DNA from: Rhytidiadelphus loreus
Lineage: Eukaryota; Streptophyta; Bryopsida; Hypnales; Hylocomiaceae
Reading direction: 5' to 3'
Assembly (NCBI GenBank): GCA_947034895.1
Contig: OX344763.1
Location: 14,663,001 to 14,727,000, forward strand
Length of the DNA: 64,000 nucleotides
Every line of letters begins with the position of its first letter. Position 1 is the first letter of the stretch. This document shows, one piece after another, positions 12,573-26,050 of this stretch. The notes beneath the pieces were generated by a model. The model was not told where the DNA came from, did not search any database, and saw only the letters and a list, made by a program, of their open reading frames with translations. The position numbers and the translations under genes were made by a program.

Positions 12573-12995
12573 TACAATGACAAGACATTAAAAATAAAAT
12601 AATACTCTAAGTTAGGTTGTTGTAAGTGATCTTTATTTCTTTGACTATTTTTGAGCAAATGGTATTTTTAGTACTCAACAAAGTGGTTAATCAAACCAAA
12701 CCCATTACATGGAATTCAGCCCTACGGGAGGGCTGTTTCAAGTTGTTCCCGCTATTGGGAACGAGCCTGAACTACCTGAAAAAAATTAATTAAAAAAATA
12801 TTTAACCCTTAAAGGACAAACAGGTGACCTTAGAAATCGTGCATTTTGATACCATGAGAATCATTGGTGTACTAAATTTCAAAACCACTCATTGGAAGTC
12901 AAAGCAGTGTAGAAGATTTCTCCTTTTCACCCCCAAAATCGAGGATGAATAGTTGTATTTCTATCCTGTACAAGAGATTCCCTTGTCATTCATCA

Positions 12996-14663
12996 CACTA
13001 CAAGGAAATGGGGGTAAATGTAACCATAGAAGAATGACTGCTTGTCCGGAATGACCTGAATATGACTCGTGTTCCCTAATTGCACCAAGGGTTTGGGGTT
13101 GTCATCGTTAGAGTCAATTCAGAGTCACATTCGCGACTACAGGATGACGACTTAGCGGTAGGGAGTCTTCATCCACATTTTTACATCTGGAACGTGTTGT
13201 CCTTATCTCGTCCCGCAATGTGCTGAAAAACTTGTTTTTTCCACTTTAAATGCAAATATCTTGTAATCTATGCAGTCAAAAATTCTGAAATTTTTTCCAC
13301 ACTTTTAAATACTAGTTGGGTGTAAGATCCTACGGTTAGATGTCAAAGAAAAACATTTTAAATTCTTTTTTACTCTTTGCTACAAAAATGATAGTTTTTA
13401 CTATTTCTTTGGTAGAAAAAAGGCCTTGCTCCTGTAGGGGTTAAAATGATGCACTCTTGGAGACTTATTTTTCTTTTGATTTTTTTTCTCTATTTACTAA
13501 TGTTTTTTTCAAAACAAACTAAAAAAATAAAGTTAGATTGACAATGCAAAGGCCAAAAACTAAAATTCAGATGACATTTAGCACCTCTAAGAGATAGAAA
13601 AACAATTTTTGGTTCTAATTTTTATAAAACTAGGTTGATAACTTTCACAATGTCTATGTTTCATCGATTGGTTTTTGGTCACAACATTGTTAAACTTCCA
13701 ATTTGGACTTAATCAATTCCATTGTGAAGGCCATAGTCAAAAGTGAGTAAACTATGTGATTGTATTTTGACTACAATTTACTCTAAGGTAACTACATAAT
13801 GACTTCCGTGTCACTACTCTACTATTTTGATTGTGATTTACTCTAACACAACTACATAATGACTTCCACATCACTACTCTACTATTGCATCAACATTTTT
13901 CAAATCCCACATGGTTTGTCTTGCCTCCTACCACCCCATTTGTATAAAAGGCTTGTTATTTGAACTCTTTGTATTCACACACTAAATGGCTTGAAAATTC
14001 ATTTGACACATATGCAAAATATAGTGTATCATGTATTTGTATATAGTATATGATGTATGAATCATGTATATGATGTATGGTGTTCGGTATATGATGTACT
14101 CATTTTGCACATTTCACTACAACTCGAAAATAATCTTCAAATCTTTTAGATTTTAGAAAATAATATTCACATTTCCTAGATTTTAGAATATAATCCTAGA
14201 TTTTAGAAAATAATATTCACATTTCCTAGATTTTAGAATACAATCCTAGATTTCAGAAGAAAAATATTTAAATTTCCTAGATTTCAGAATATAATCCTAG
14301 ATTTCAAAATATAATCCTAGATTTCAAAATATAATCCTAGATTTCAAAATATAATCCTAGATTTCAGAAAAGGATTAAAAAAAGGGGTCATTTGTGACTA
14401 CGAGATGACTTCAGAATGACTGGCCACGTGGCAACATAGGAGTCATTTCCTTAAACTTCTTTTTTCTTTACCACTTTGGAAGTTTCATCCTAAACCCCAT
14501 CCAAGCTCACAATGGATGGTGATAATGCTATGGCAGTCATTTATAAAAATGACTAGTCCACTATGACTCTAGGGGCCAAAATCACAGTGCAGTCATTTTT
14601 GTCCACAATGACTCCTATGCAATCATTCTTTGTAGTCATTTATACACTGTTTTTCTTGTAGTG
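12996..14663. mobile_element. CACTA (En/Spm) non-autonomous element, 1668 bp
   Basis: The termini are CACTACAAGGAAATG and, in reverse, CACTACAAGAAAAACAG. They are flanked by TCA on both sides (12993-12995 and 14664-14666), a 3-bp duplication. Dense ATGACT/AGTCAT motifs near both ends look like CACTA subterminal repeats. There is no transposase ORF, so any movement would need enzyme from elsewhere. Internal sequence at 13216-13450 is related to 21000-21290 and 53830-54090. Confidence 0.85.
14267..14368. repeat. 20-bp tandem repeat in the CACTA element
   Basis: About five near-identical copies of ATAATCCTAGATTTCAAAAT occur. A looser array of related units (TAGATTTTAGAA) lies just to the left from about 14150. 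Confidence 0.85.
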
Positions 14664-14912
14664 TCAGACACCAAACGTCCGTATCGACATTTATGGGTTA
14701 AAAATAAAAAATATTTAAATATTTAAAAAATATTTAAATAAAAAATAAAAAATATTTTAAAAAATATTTTTTATTTTTTATTTTTTTAATATTTGCTGAT
14801 GTGGTCGACTTTTGACTCTCGACCACATTAGCATCTTCCGTGGCAGAGTTCCCAACGTTTGGAAACGTTGGGGAACTCACAGCCCTATGTTGCAGCTGAA
14901 TCCCAGATAATG

Positions 14913-17900
14913 ACTTTAACAAAGTGTTGCTATGTAAGCATCCACATTATTTTTTCATCAATTGTTGACATTCTTTTTCTATTGTCACAGACAAAGTGCA
15001 AAGCTCTTAAGAAAAATTCTCCACCTTCTGATAATTTGTATTTCTAAACTTCTCAAAATATGGTAGAAATGTTTTGCATTCAAGGCTTGTCCCAACAGAT
15101 GTAAACCAATGTGATCAAATTTGAAGGAAGTGTATAAGTTTCAAACATAAATAAGCATTTTCTTCTTAACAAAGTTATTGATGAAGAATTCTTTAGGTAG
15201 AAGCTCCAAACAATTTATGGAATGATCCATTCTTCTAGTAGTAGAGTACTTCATTATATTGTGATAAAAAGGTGGGAGGTTTTAATTGCTCATATTGCAA
15301 GATTACAGTGTTTGAAGTTGAAATTTTCTTCTTAAGGGGGCATCCAAATTTCAAGTAACTCTAACTTGGGAAGGTTTTTGTACAAGTTAATCTCACTTTT
15401 TTGCTTGAGTTCTTTTTGCATGATTTTTGTGACAAAGTTTTCTACATGTTCTAAAAATTTCATAACATTTCAAACTGGGGAACATGTACCAAAAAATTCT
15501 AATAGGGAACTAGCTTCAAGAAAAGTCTCATATAAAGCCTTTTTTTCAACAATTTATGACTTGCACATACAATAATTTCTTCAAAATGTGTAAGGTGGAG
15601 TTCTAGGTTTTAGCTAGTTTTAGAGGAGGGAAAAAAATTACCCAAAATATTAAACATTGGCAAGCTTGATCAATCTATATCTATGCTAAATTGAAGGACA
15701 GTTGAGCATATTAGGCCTAATATGGGAGGATACTAGGTTAAAGTTAGCTAAGCCCGACTCATAAAGAATCAATGAATCATTGACATTGGATCATGTTCTC
15801 TATAATTTTGAAAAAAGTTCCCCTTTTACTTGAATTTGAAGATGCTTTCTACTCTATGAACTATAATTTTAGGATATTTGACATTAAAATTCAAAGATAT
15901 CAAAATATTTGGCAATTAAATCCCATAACTTGTAAAGCCATTTATTTTGTGTGTACAAAAAGAAGAAGAAAAGCTCTTTATACAAGTGGGGTGGTAGGAG
16001 GTAAAAAACCCATGTGGGATATGTAAAAATAGAATTTCAACTTCTCATAGTGAATTATTAATCATATGGAATTATGTTCAAGTTAGAATTTCAAGTCTCA
16101 TTTTGGCAGAGTAGAATAACTTATCCAATAAAATTTGAATCCAAAAAGTTGGTAAATCAAGTTAAATTTCATCTCCAAAAACTAGTTTGAAATTTTGACT
16201 CTCGAATCAAAAGTTATGGACAAATTTCAAAGAGGGGTTAGAAGAGACATTTTCTTTAACATTTCCTCAAACATCCTTTGTGAATTTTGTCCATAACCTT
16301 CTTTTGGAGGCTCAAAATCATGAAAGAGGTTTTAAAGATGAAATTAAGCTTCATTTTCCAACTTTTCTTAGTTCAAATTTTTATGGAAAAATTATTCTTT
16401 TATGCCAAAATGAGATCTAAGTTCTACTTCAAACACATTTCCTACAATTTGACAATGAATGGTCAAATGCCATATTTAACTATTTTTGGACTTTGCAAAG
16501 TCCAAAATTGGTAAAGGGACATCTAAGACAATTGTAGATTTTGACTTCTATAGATTTTATGAATCTAGAAATGATATAGATTTTGGACTAGGTGGTTTGA
16601 AAAATGTACAACAAGTTTAGATTTTAGATATCTATGACATCGGGAGATCCCCCAATGGACAAAGTCCAAAATTCCCTTAAAAGTCTAAAAGTAGTTAAAT
16701 ATGGCATTCAAGCTCTCATCTTTTTATTATCCCATACCCATTGAAGATTCATGACGAACAATTAATGGATTTCATTATAAAAATGACCTTTGAGCCTTCA
16801 CTTTCCACGAATTTCAATGAAGCAATTCCTTCATTATGCCACTGAAATATTTCTTGACATGACATGACAAATTTGTATTTGACTCAATGGATTTTAGGGG
16901 GGGATAATTTCCTAAGTTTAAATGTGGCAGTGAGGAGTTACTACCCCGTTAGACCAAGAAAAGTTAGAGACGAACCTCCTTGACACCACCTCCTTGTACA
17001 TTGTGATGAATTTATGAGTCTAGAAAAATGTGAGAGAAATACCCTGGTTTAAATCTAGAATGAGAGGTTGCCCAAGGCTCTTCCCAAGTTCTTTTAGGCA
17101 TTGCAATGCAAATTTTGTTCTAGTTTAAATTTCCCTATCTTGTTGTCTCCTTAGTTGTCCCGGCATTTCCCCCCATAACTCCTTATGAGCACATCCAATT
17201 GTAAATTTTTTTGGTGGAGCAGCAAGGTACTTGTCTCCACATCCAAAAACAAATTCAAAAAATAAAGTAAATATTTTCATTTGTAGAGAACTCCCCAAAA
17301 TCACTATGTTGTCCAAAAAATGATGTTTGATCCTTTAGAGGTTAAAATCCATGTAGCCATTCAAAATCAAGAAAATTAGAAATAAGTTTGAACTTCAATG
17401 TATTCAGTCCAATGTCAAAATTTAATAATAAAGTAAATTGAACAACAAATGAATTGTTTTGCTTTCATTTTGTATAATCTATAGTTTCCAAAAAGGGATT
17501 TTATAAAAACTAAGTGAAAAGGTAAAGATAATCTTCATATGTAACTTTCTTGATGGCTTCTAAAGTAACTTTCTTCATGTAAGGCAACCTAATTTCACTA
17601 TTTTGTGTATAGCTAAATTAGTGACCTTGCCTTTGATGTAGCGAGGATCAAATTGACAATAGATTGTAACTTACTTGAATAAAGTAATCAACTAGGCCAA
17701 ACATTATTGAAAGACAAACATGCGCTACATAATATTGTCACGGAAATATAGAACCCAATGCTTGCACCTCCATTCAAACTCAATTGGGACACTAAATGGG
17801 GACATGAACTTGCTTGGTAGGAAGTCATGTTAATATGACAATTGTAGCTTAACTCTTAAACGATGAGCTGGTCATTGTGGAAATTAGTTGTTTTGGAACC

Positions 17901-18115
17901 ATGTGAATTGTTGGCTTAAATAGAAATGCAAAAGCATTCATTGGAAGTCAAACTATTGTAGAAGACGTTTCGTTTTCACACAAAACTTGAAGGATGATTA
18001 GTTGCACTTCTGTCCTATATGAAGAAATTCTTTGTCATTCATTGATTGAAAAACTTCCTTAGCGTCGTTTATGGATCAACGCAATCGTAGTGAATGTTTG
18101 GTGGGGAAAATTTTA
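14913..18115. other. Intergenic, repeat fragments, no gene seen
   Basis: The sequence is AT-rich with only short ORFs. A block at about 15950-16020 is an inverted copy of 11928-11990 (the CCACCCCACTTGTATAAA motif). The block at 16276-16420 is related to 11745-11860. These look like pieces of the same CACTA family. The block at 17888-18050 is related to 12836-12995. Confidence 0.45.
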
Positions 18116-21100
18116 TATAGAATACACAAATCATGTTCCATATGTGAATTGGACATTCAATCACGAATCCATCTTTCATCATATGTGAAGCATCTCTATA
18201 GCTCTTGGGACACATCAATTGACTTTTATGCCGTTTAGTTGACCCTAATGCTCAACATGACCAAAGGCTATCTAATTGGTTCCAAGCATTCTTCTCTAAT
18301 ACAATCAATGTTTTGAGCCTATTTTAGACCATAAAAAAGGGTAAGCTTCAATGATCCCTATTTCTTGCTAAACAACATTGGAATCTGTGTTAGTTTGCAC
18401 TATTTTTAACATGCAATTGTTCTTGTGATTTCTTGAGAGGCAAAAAAGAAATAAATGGGTTTAATACACCTCTTTAATCCCTGAAAGACCAAGTCACATT
18501 TTGGGCATAAATTGTCATAAATTGCCACTTTTTAGGGCAATGAGAAAAAATATAAAATAAAGTTTAAAAGAATTCAATTGTACAAATTTGTACTAGACTA
18601 TGATAGGGATGTGCGGAAAAAAATTCAAAAACTTTGATTGTACTATACAAATTAAAAGATTATAACATTTGAAGTTAGAAAAAAAAAATTTGAACCTGCC
18701 CGACTAGGTCGGAAAACTTTAACAATTCTTAGAGTGAGATTTTTGTAGTATATACAAGCTTTTTTTACATTTCCATCCTATATCATCTTAGTTACATACT
18801 TGCCAAATTCGAAAAGTACATAAAATAGTGTAAATAGTTTATCTTAACAATGAGATTGCCTTATCTAAAAAAATTTACTTTACAAGCCATCAAAGTCAAC
18901 AAATACATCTACAGATATTTTCATTTGTACATATCAACATATGGAGGTTTATGAGTCTCTATTAAAAAAATATCTAATTCAAAAATCATGCATTCATGTA
19001 CAATAATAGTAAATATTTATGTAGTGTAAATGTTGAGAAATTAGTATTGCACAACCTAATTTCATTGTTTTGTATAGAGGAAGAGTTTTGCACATATTGC
19101 TCAAAGCTGCTTGGGTTGCCCAAAAAGTTTAGGGCATCATAACATTTGATCTACGCAACCGATCAAAAATAAAATTGCCTTCTCATTGAGGTCGTATATA
19201 TTCACACCTTATGTATCAAAAATTTGTAAACACTCAACCAAAATTGACTTCAAGTGCAACTACACAAGATTTCTTGTGTATGTTGAATGGTCACTTGGTC
19301 CATTGAATGATGCCAATACTAGAATGTATGTAGGTCATGAATTAGGTCAAATGAATAATAATGGATGAAGGAATTGAATGAGAATTTTCATCCAATGGTT
19401 TGAGAAGAGTTTTTTGAATCTATTTGCAATAGAGAGTGGCCCCTCAATCATCATGTAATCTTTGATTTTTCTAAAAATGAAAATGCTTCATCTATAGATG
19501 ACAAAGGTGCTTCTCCACTGTATTTTGGAAACTTTTGATTGTATATTCTTGTTCAAAATCCCAGTCATGAAATTGCCTTTTTGAAAATAAAGTTGGTCCA
19601 ATAAAAGCTCGAATAAAAGTCTATAAGTACATATGAGTCTAACTAATATATGAAGTATTAATTGAGGAAAATATGGGTTGATGAATTTGTAGCTTACAAT
19701 AACCTTGCACAATCGATTTATTTAGAAGTATGAAAAGTAACGCATCTTTCCAAAAAAAGGATTTACAAAAATGTAGAATCTTTTTTTCCATAACAAAAAA
19801 TTGAATTAATATTTAAGAAAAAATAAATTCTTCTTAGATTTTAAAAATAAAACAAATAAATTTCTCTTACAAACCTATACATCTTAAAATAATAAGATTT
19901 ATTACAACCAAAATCTAATCAACTAGATCCTATAAATATTTAAAAATAGGTGCATGACAATTCTAAAATCCAAAGGTAGATGTTTTAGATTTTTCTTTCC
20001 CAACATCTTCAAAAACATTTGGAATCGTCTTTTTTTTAATTTTTTTTATCTCCCAGATTGGATGCACGGATGCACCGATTTCAATATTTAGAGGAGACAC
20101 TGAATCACTTCTTCATCCAATCAAAACAAGGTTCTTTGTTTGCTTCAAGTTGTATAAGAAAGTTGATTTCTTCCACCCATACCACTCATGTCATAGGAAC
20201 TTGTCCACCCAATCCTTATACAAGATTTCTTTTGATATTTAAATTTTGCAATATTACACATTCGCAAGTTTTGCAAATTAAAAAGTTAACTTTTATAGAT
20301 ATAATATGTGCACATCTTACTCTCAATAACTTAGATTAAAAAGTCATGAGATTTTTTTCCAATTATCCAAATTTGCAATTGAAAACTCAAAGAAGACACA
20401 ATATAGTATGTCTTTATATGCCGTGAGGGATTATGACCACTCAATCCCAAAACAAGTTGAGTCTTAGTAAAACTTGATTGTAAATTTATATCAACCATTA
20501 TTAACCCCTAAAGGACCAAGGTGCTTTTTTTTTGGCAACATAGTGATTTTGGGAGATGAGTTTTTTCTTTAAGACCCAAAATTTTTGATAACTTTTGATT
20601 ACATGGTTTCAAAGTCATTGTATGATATGTAACTTTTTTTCTTGACTAGGCAATTTGGGAAGATACGAGGAAATTTAATTTGCGTGCACTTATGGATTCT
20701 TTACTTGAAAATAAACTTTAAAGTTCTTTATTAACTCAATATTCAATATTTTTTGAAAAAAATAAAATCATAGGATGTAGATTTTTTATTACAACATTTC
20801 AACCATTGGAATTGACATTTTTCAATTCCACAATTAAATTCTTAAAAATTTAGTATTTTGAATCATTCTCTACTTCTTTCTACTTACTATTTTTTTTCTA
20901 TATGTTGAAAAATTCCATTGAATGATTTGAAAATTTTCAAACATGTATCCAACTTGCCTAGAAGAATGAATCCAAAGAAATTCTTCCATTTGAACTTTTT
21001 TTCATACAAATGTGATGTTGTGAAGTGCAACTGTACGTTTTTTTGGAGGGCCCCAAAAAATATTTTTTTCACTTCAAATGTTGATATCTTGTTGATTCTT

Positions 21101-22338
21101 GCAATCTACATAGTGAAAATTTTTGAATTTTTTTTCACATGTTCTTACACTATTTTAGTACAAGATTCCGTGATTAGATATGCAAAAACATTTAAAAAAA
21201 TGTTTTTCTCTTTGCAATAGAAATGGCAGTTTGAAGTGGTTTTTGATGGAAAAAAGGCCCAAGGACTGTAGGGGGTAACATTTGATTTAGACCAACAATT
21301 GAAGCCCATTAGATGGGATTCCAAGGGGCTGGAGGGCCGTTTCAGCGTCGTTCCCCGGGAACCCCATTGAATGCGACGGCATATTTTTTTTTTCAATTTT
21401 TTTTTAAGTCCTTAAAATGAAAAACAAAATTAATTAATTAATTAATTTTTTCAAAAACTCTGACCTGGCAGTTGCTTGGCTTGATCAGCACAGGCGGGGA
21501 ACGGCGAGTATCGGCGGGTTTCAGATTGGTTTCGACTGGGGAACTCACAACCCTCCTCGATGGTTGAATCCCATCTAATGTTACAAATTTTGTTTCTATT
21601 CAATTTTCAAAATTAGGAAAAATCCAAAAATCCAATGAATTATTGCAATTGCAAATTCTATGTGTTATAGTTCAAATTACACAAATATATTGTGTGCGTT
21701 TTATTTTTAAATTATTTTGAATTTAAATTTTAAAAAATGGAATTACCTTCATTTTTTGTAAGAAGTTCAAATTACTCTAACATCTATTTGAGCATGTATT
21801 ACAATACTAAAAAAATTCACATTATACTTAAAAATATCACAAGTGTTTGATTCTTTAATATCAAAACTTTTGAACCCTTTACACCTAAAAAAACAAAACT
21901 TATTTAATTATGAAAAATATCCAAATTTTATTGACCAATCACATGAAGGCTGTATTTAAGATAATAGTGAAAATTTGACTTGAAGGTCATTAGATTCTTA
22001 ATGTAATTAAGTACTTGAGAATAATGAGTAAAATACCTACAACTAAGAAAGATAGATAGTCTCATACTACAATATTCATCTATAGTAAAATTCTTAGGAC
22101 TTTTCATTTGCACTTTGCAGTTGGAAATTTGGAATGATTAATCTTCACCATTTTTTCAAACATTTAAGACAATTTCAATTCAATACAAAAGATTGAAAAT
22201 TTTTTTACTCATGAAAGATGTGTGATTTCATCTTTCAGATCTTTTGGTTTTAATCATACATACAAGTAACATAGAGCACAAAATAAAAGATTTTAAGCTT
22301 TGAGTACTAAGATTGCAAAACTATAGAGGCTCCAATAT
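18116..22338. repeat. Segmental duplication unit B, non-coding part
   Basis: This is homologous to 5280-7177 and to about 35750-37207. Relative to those units it has two private insertions, at about 18720-19670 and 20505-21580, the second ending with a CATTA-family element. The last part (21662-22338) aligns with 6600-7177 and 36130-37207 and runs up to the 3' end of the intact receptor kinase gene. Confidence 0.7.
21307..21580. mobile_element. CATTA-family TIR element, copy CT3
   Basis: The 274-bp element has terminal inverted repeats CATTAGATGGGATTC and GAATCCCATCTAATG, a perfect 15-bp match. Its AT-rich core contains ATTAATTAATTAATT followed by AAAAACTCTGAC. The same core motif is in the copy at 36601-36982, which ties the two together. 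The flanks (TGAAGCC and TTACAAA) show no target-site duplication. Confidence 0.65.
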
Positions 22339-22487
22339 AATATGTTGGAGAAAGCAAAATCATGTGAATGGACCAATTCAAAATCTAGAATGTAAAAGTG
22401 GACAAATATGCCCTTGTAGTAAGAAAACTACTTGGTGCCATTCACCATTACCATGGCCTTCATCTAGTAAGATCATTAAAAGGAAAC

Positions 22488-25453
22488 TTACACCAATGAA
22501 CTAGGAGAAGGTACAATTGAAGTGCCTACAACAGAGCTATGTGAGAAATCCAATGAATGATAGAGTCTAGGGGGTTTGGTGGATGGCAATGATGGCATCA
22601 ATACAGTTGTGATGGAAGATTCATTTCCTATGTCTCGAATTTGTTGCAATAGTCTATTTACTTCTCCCATAGAAGGTCGAGCCTTGGGATTGGGAAGGCA
22701 ACAAAAGAGTCCCAATTGAAGCAAACTCACAATTATTGTTGTTTTGATTTCTAGTTCCATATTTGCAACTATGGATTCAAGAGCGGTGTTACAATTCGAT
22801 TGTTTAGATTTGTTTGGTGGTTGAAATGTTTGAAGCATTTTTGGATCTGCCATATTCAAGAGTGACCCACCTTCATAAGCACGCCAAACCGCAAATAACA
22901 ACACAAGATCTTCAGGTTCCACAATTTGCCAATCCAAAGGGCGCCTTCTACACACCACTTCCAACACCAAGATGCCAAAACTATAAACATCCGATTCTTT
23001 TGTAGCTTTGCCTGTGTATGGCAGCTCAGGAGCCATGTAGCCAAATGTGCCTGCTGCCAAAGTAGTCTTCTCCAATTTATGGTGGTCTATTAAACGAGCA
23101 AGTCCAAAGTCTCCAACATAAGCATTGAATTCCGCATCCAACAACACATTACTAGACTTGATGTCGCGGTGCAAAATACAACTCAAGCAATCTTCATGCA
23201 AGTACTTTAGGGCCGCACCCACCCCTTCAAGAATGGAAAATCGCGTTTTCAACGATAGAACTTGTTGGCTATTGTTTTTGTAAAGCCAATCGTTGAGAGT
23301 TCCATTGGACATGTATTCATAGACCAATAACAATTTGCCTTTTTCTTGACACCATCCTTCCAACTTCACCACATTTCGATGTCGAATTTGGCCTAGGCTT
23401 GCCACTTCCGCATGAAAAAGACATTTAGCTTGTGTAGACTCTGACATGTTGATTTGTTTCACAGCAACCAAAATACCACCATCTGCATCAAATATGGATT
23501 TCAACAACATTAAATTGAATTCAACTTTTGTTTGTTTGTATAGAACATCTTATGAAGATTGTATACAAAAGGTACCATAACTACATAAATTTATTAATGC
23601 AATTCATGAACACGCCTACATGTCTTATTTGGAAGGAGTTTTCATTGTTGTTTAGGACTAATATTAGATTCATGTTTCACAATACTATGAACAACACATG
23701 TGCATGAGTTGAAGAGTCCACACAAGATTGACTACTTAGAGCCCATCTCACCATACATCATGATTGAGTAGTGTACCCTATGTCATTGTCACAATCAAAA
23801 TCAAAGTAAAAGTAATTTTCTAATTTTCTAATTCATAAATTTTTTGAAATTCAATAACTTTCACACCGTAGCTCCAAACACAACAAAACAAAGCTTGTGC
23901 ACCCCTTCTTACAAGCAAATTTCGAACAATACCAAGAATGTGATTAGGGGACAGGAAGTGCTAGCATGTGAGCTTAGAATCTATGAGCTCATGAGCCTAG
24001 GAGTTTATGTTATAGACATCTTCTATGACTACAAGTGTCTATGTTATAAATTCTTTCTATATTATAGGATACCTATATTATAGGTGCATATGTTATAAAC
24101 TCCTTCAAATGGTTGTAGATACATACCTACAACTAGGTTCAAGGCTCATAGACTCACACCTCTGTGTTCACACACTAGCATCGTTGTTGGGGGATGCATG
24201 GTCCAAGAGATCTCGAGTAACAAACAAAAACAAACAAAACAAAATGAAGAACCTATTTTAAGATATGGGTGTCCAAAATTCACTAAAAAATGTAATTGAA
24301 AAACACTCCTCTCACCTTCCAAAGAGCCTTTGTAAACAACTCCTGTCCCACCGCGTCCAAGCACAGTTCTTTCATCAAAGTTGTCCGTTGCCTTGCACAG
24401 CTCACGATACGAGAACACACGTGGTCCTGCGGAATAGCGCAAAGCAGAGTAACTGGTGGATGGCGATGCGAATGTGAAGACGGACCAGAGAATCAGCAAC
24501 GCAACAAGTGTTCCAAATAGAACTCCTGAAGTGACTCCAAGCCACGTTTTGGACTTCCAATATTGAAGCATCAGTTGGAACGTAGACTCTGGTATCCCGG
24601 TGCTGAAGAAGCTCCAGGACAAAAGCTCATGCTCTTCCAAATGGTTGACGTCTGAGGCTCCCCAGAACAAGAGCATCACCTCATCTCCGGTCCATGTCGG
24701 AAATTTGTAATTGGAAATCAGCAACAGAGGCTGGGCGGGCTTGGAATTTGATCCTTCGGCCATTCTAAATTCCAGAGTCTGGGATGAGCTACTGAAATCA
24801 ATCCAAGCAGTGAAAACTCTCCCATTGGAGAAATACGAGCAATGCGTGTCATTACCACAAAGGTTGTGAGTGTACGCTTCGACATCATATTCATATTCAA
24901 GGTTTCTGAAAACCCTGATGAAGTTATTGCTGGGCTCCTTGTCGCGACTTGGATTATAATCTGTGACAATTTCGACTGCAAAGGTTGGAGGAGTCACTCG
25001 AATGTTTTGATTTCGGGGTATCTTGCATGCACCGAACTGTGAAAATTGGGAGAAACTATAATGAAGGGTAGCCAAGGGTAAGTACTGGGTAATGGCAAAA
25101 TTGAATCTGCTCCCATCCAAGGTGTTGTGCATGTGGTCCCAAGGCACACCGTGCGTGGTGAAGGTGAAGGTGAAAGAGGAGCTGAAGGAAGCCACTCTCC
25201 CAGTTGCTACATTCTGAATGCAGACCTTTTTCCAATACACAAGCGCTCCACAAGACCCTCTGGAAGCAAGCGTCCTGGCCCCTGCGTTGATGGTGTAGGA
25301 ACGATGGTCGGGATCGTACGCAATATCTCCAAGTGTGAGGAGATCGTCATGAGGCGCGAAGTTGGGGAAGGTGATTAGCGTGTCTGCAGTTGCAATTGGA
25401 TTATGGAACACAAACAGGACGATGAGACCTAGAACAGCCGTTGTGGACAACAT
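22488..25453 (-). CDS. L-type lectin-domain receptor-like kinase, intact copy B
   Basis: There are two minus-strand exons, 25453-24316 and 23482-22488, joined in phase (2133 nt, 710 aa). The donor GGAAG|GTGAG and acceptor GATGCAG|AT rejoin the glycine loop to the ATP-binding lysine. Residues 1-24 are a signal peptide, about 25-280 the legume-lectin domain, 302-328 a transmembrane helix and about 350-655 the kinase. The kinase shows LGRGGTGVVYK (364-374), Lys388, Glu405, HRD (485-487, an RD kinase), DFG (504-506) and APE (530-532). I chose the ATG at 25453 because it opens the signal peptide; the upstream open frame has no ATG. In L-type lectins an Asp in an FDT motif helps bind metal. Here that motif reads IVT, while the broken copy C keeps FDT, so sugar binding may be weakened. 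It is probably a plasma-membrane receptor acting in defence or development; the ligand is unknown. Confidence 0.92.
23483..24315 (-). other. Intron of the receptor kinase gene
   Basis: The 833-bp intron has GT-AG ends (GTGAG at 24315, TGCAG at 23483) and splits the codon between Gly379 and Asp380. The same position is kept in broken copy C, so the intron predates the duplication. Confidence 0.85.
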
Positions 25454-26050
25454 TGAATCAGTCACTCTATTTGCAATTGTGCTCAATGTAACTCCCACGA
25501 CACCCCCAGGGCCTCCGCTCTTACCACAGTAGGGTGATTACTTCAGGTTCCCGGATTGCCATCCAATACCGGTTTAGAGTCTTACCAATAGCTAGAAAGC
25601 TTTGTGTCACTGATTCCCTCTCTACCGCTAACAATAATTGGCTGCTTCGCTGTTGCGCCCAACTCTGAAAGCAAGGACAATCTAATATCTGTGGTTTGAA
25701 ATATCAACAGCGAACCTTGCATTCTCACTGATGCAATCAAGTTGCTCTACTGACAATGATAGAACTTGCGATCAAGGGTGGCAACCTCATGACCAAGTTG
25801 GTGGTGAACTGCGGCTGGGAGTACCCAAACCATTTTCATTTCCAAGACCGTACGTGCGACAATGTATGTGGCCACGTTGTGTGAGCCGGCAACTTGGACA
25901 GTACTACCATGTACCGTAGCCTGAGGTCACCTTGGGCTCACTTTTGATAAAATAATCATTTATAATTGAAAGGGTTGGCTCGACAGTACATTTTTTATTA
26001 AGAAATTATTTGGAAACTATTAAATAGATTATCTTAAATTTCTGTGACAG
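25454..26050 (-). promoter_or_regulatory. 5' flank of the receptor kinase gene, conserved in copy C
   Basis: This upstream DNA is closely matched by 47007-48490 upstream of pseudogene copy C, once two insertions there are removed. For example, ACCATTT(T/A)CATTTCCA and GGCAACTTGGACAG occur in both. The match fades near 26040, which marks the edge of the duplicated block. The flank presumably includes the 5' UTR and promoter. I did not find a clear TATA box at a convincing distance. Confidence 0.45.

Larger units (their letters stand above)
12703..14912. mobile_element. CATTA-family TIR element (copy CT4), split by a CACTA insertion
   Basis: The left end reads CATTACATGGAATTCAGC. The reverse complement of the right end reads CATTATCTGGGATTCAGC. 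Subterminal GGGCTG and GTTCCC blocks resemble those of other family members at 21307-21580 and 36601-36982. The element is interrupted by the complete CACTA element at 12996-14663, so its own length is about 540 bp. The flanks show no target-site duplication. No coding capacity was seen. Confidence 0.5.

Noticed and set aside
24146..24310. Extension of the receptor kinase reading frame past GSLEGE
   Set aside because: The frame runs into intron sequence. A good donor at 24315 and the joined glycine loop and lysine show that the exon ends at 24316.
25454..25498. Earlier start of the receptor kinase at a GTG codon
   Set aside because: A eukaryotic gene would use ATG, and the ATG at 25453 begins a clean signal peptide.
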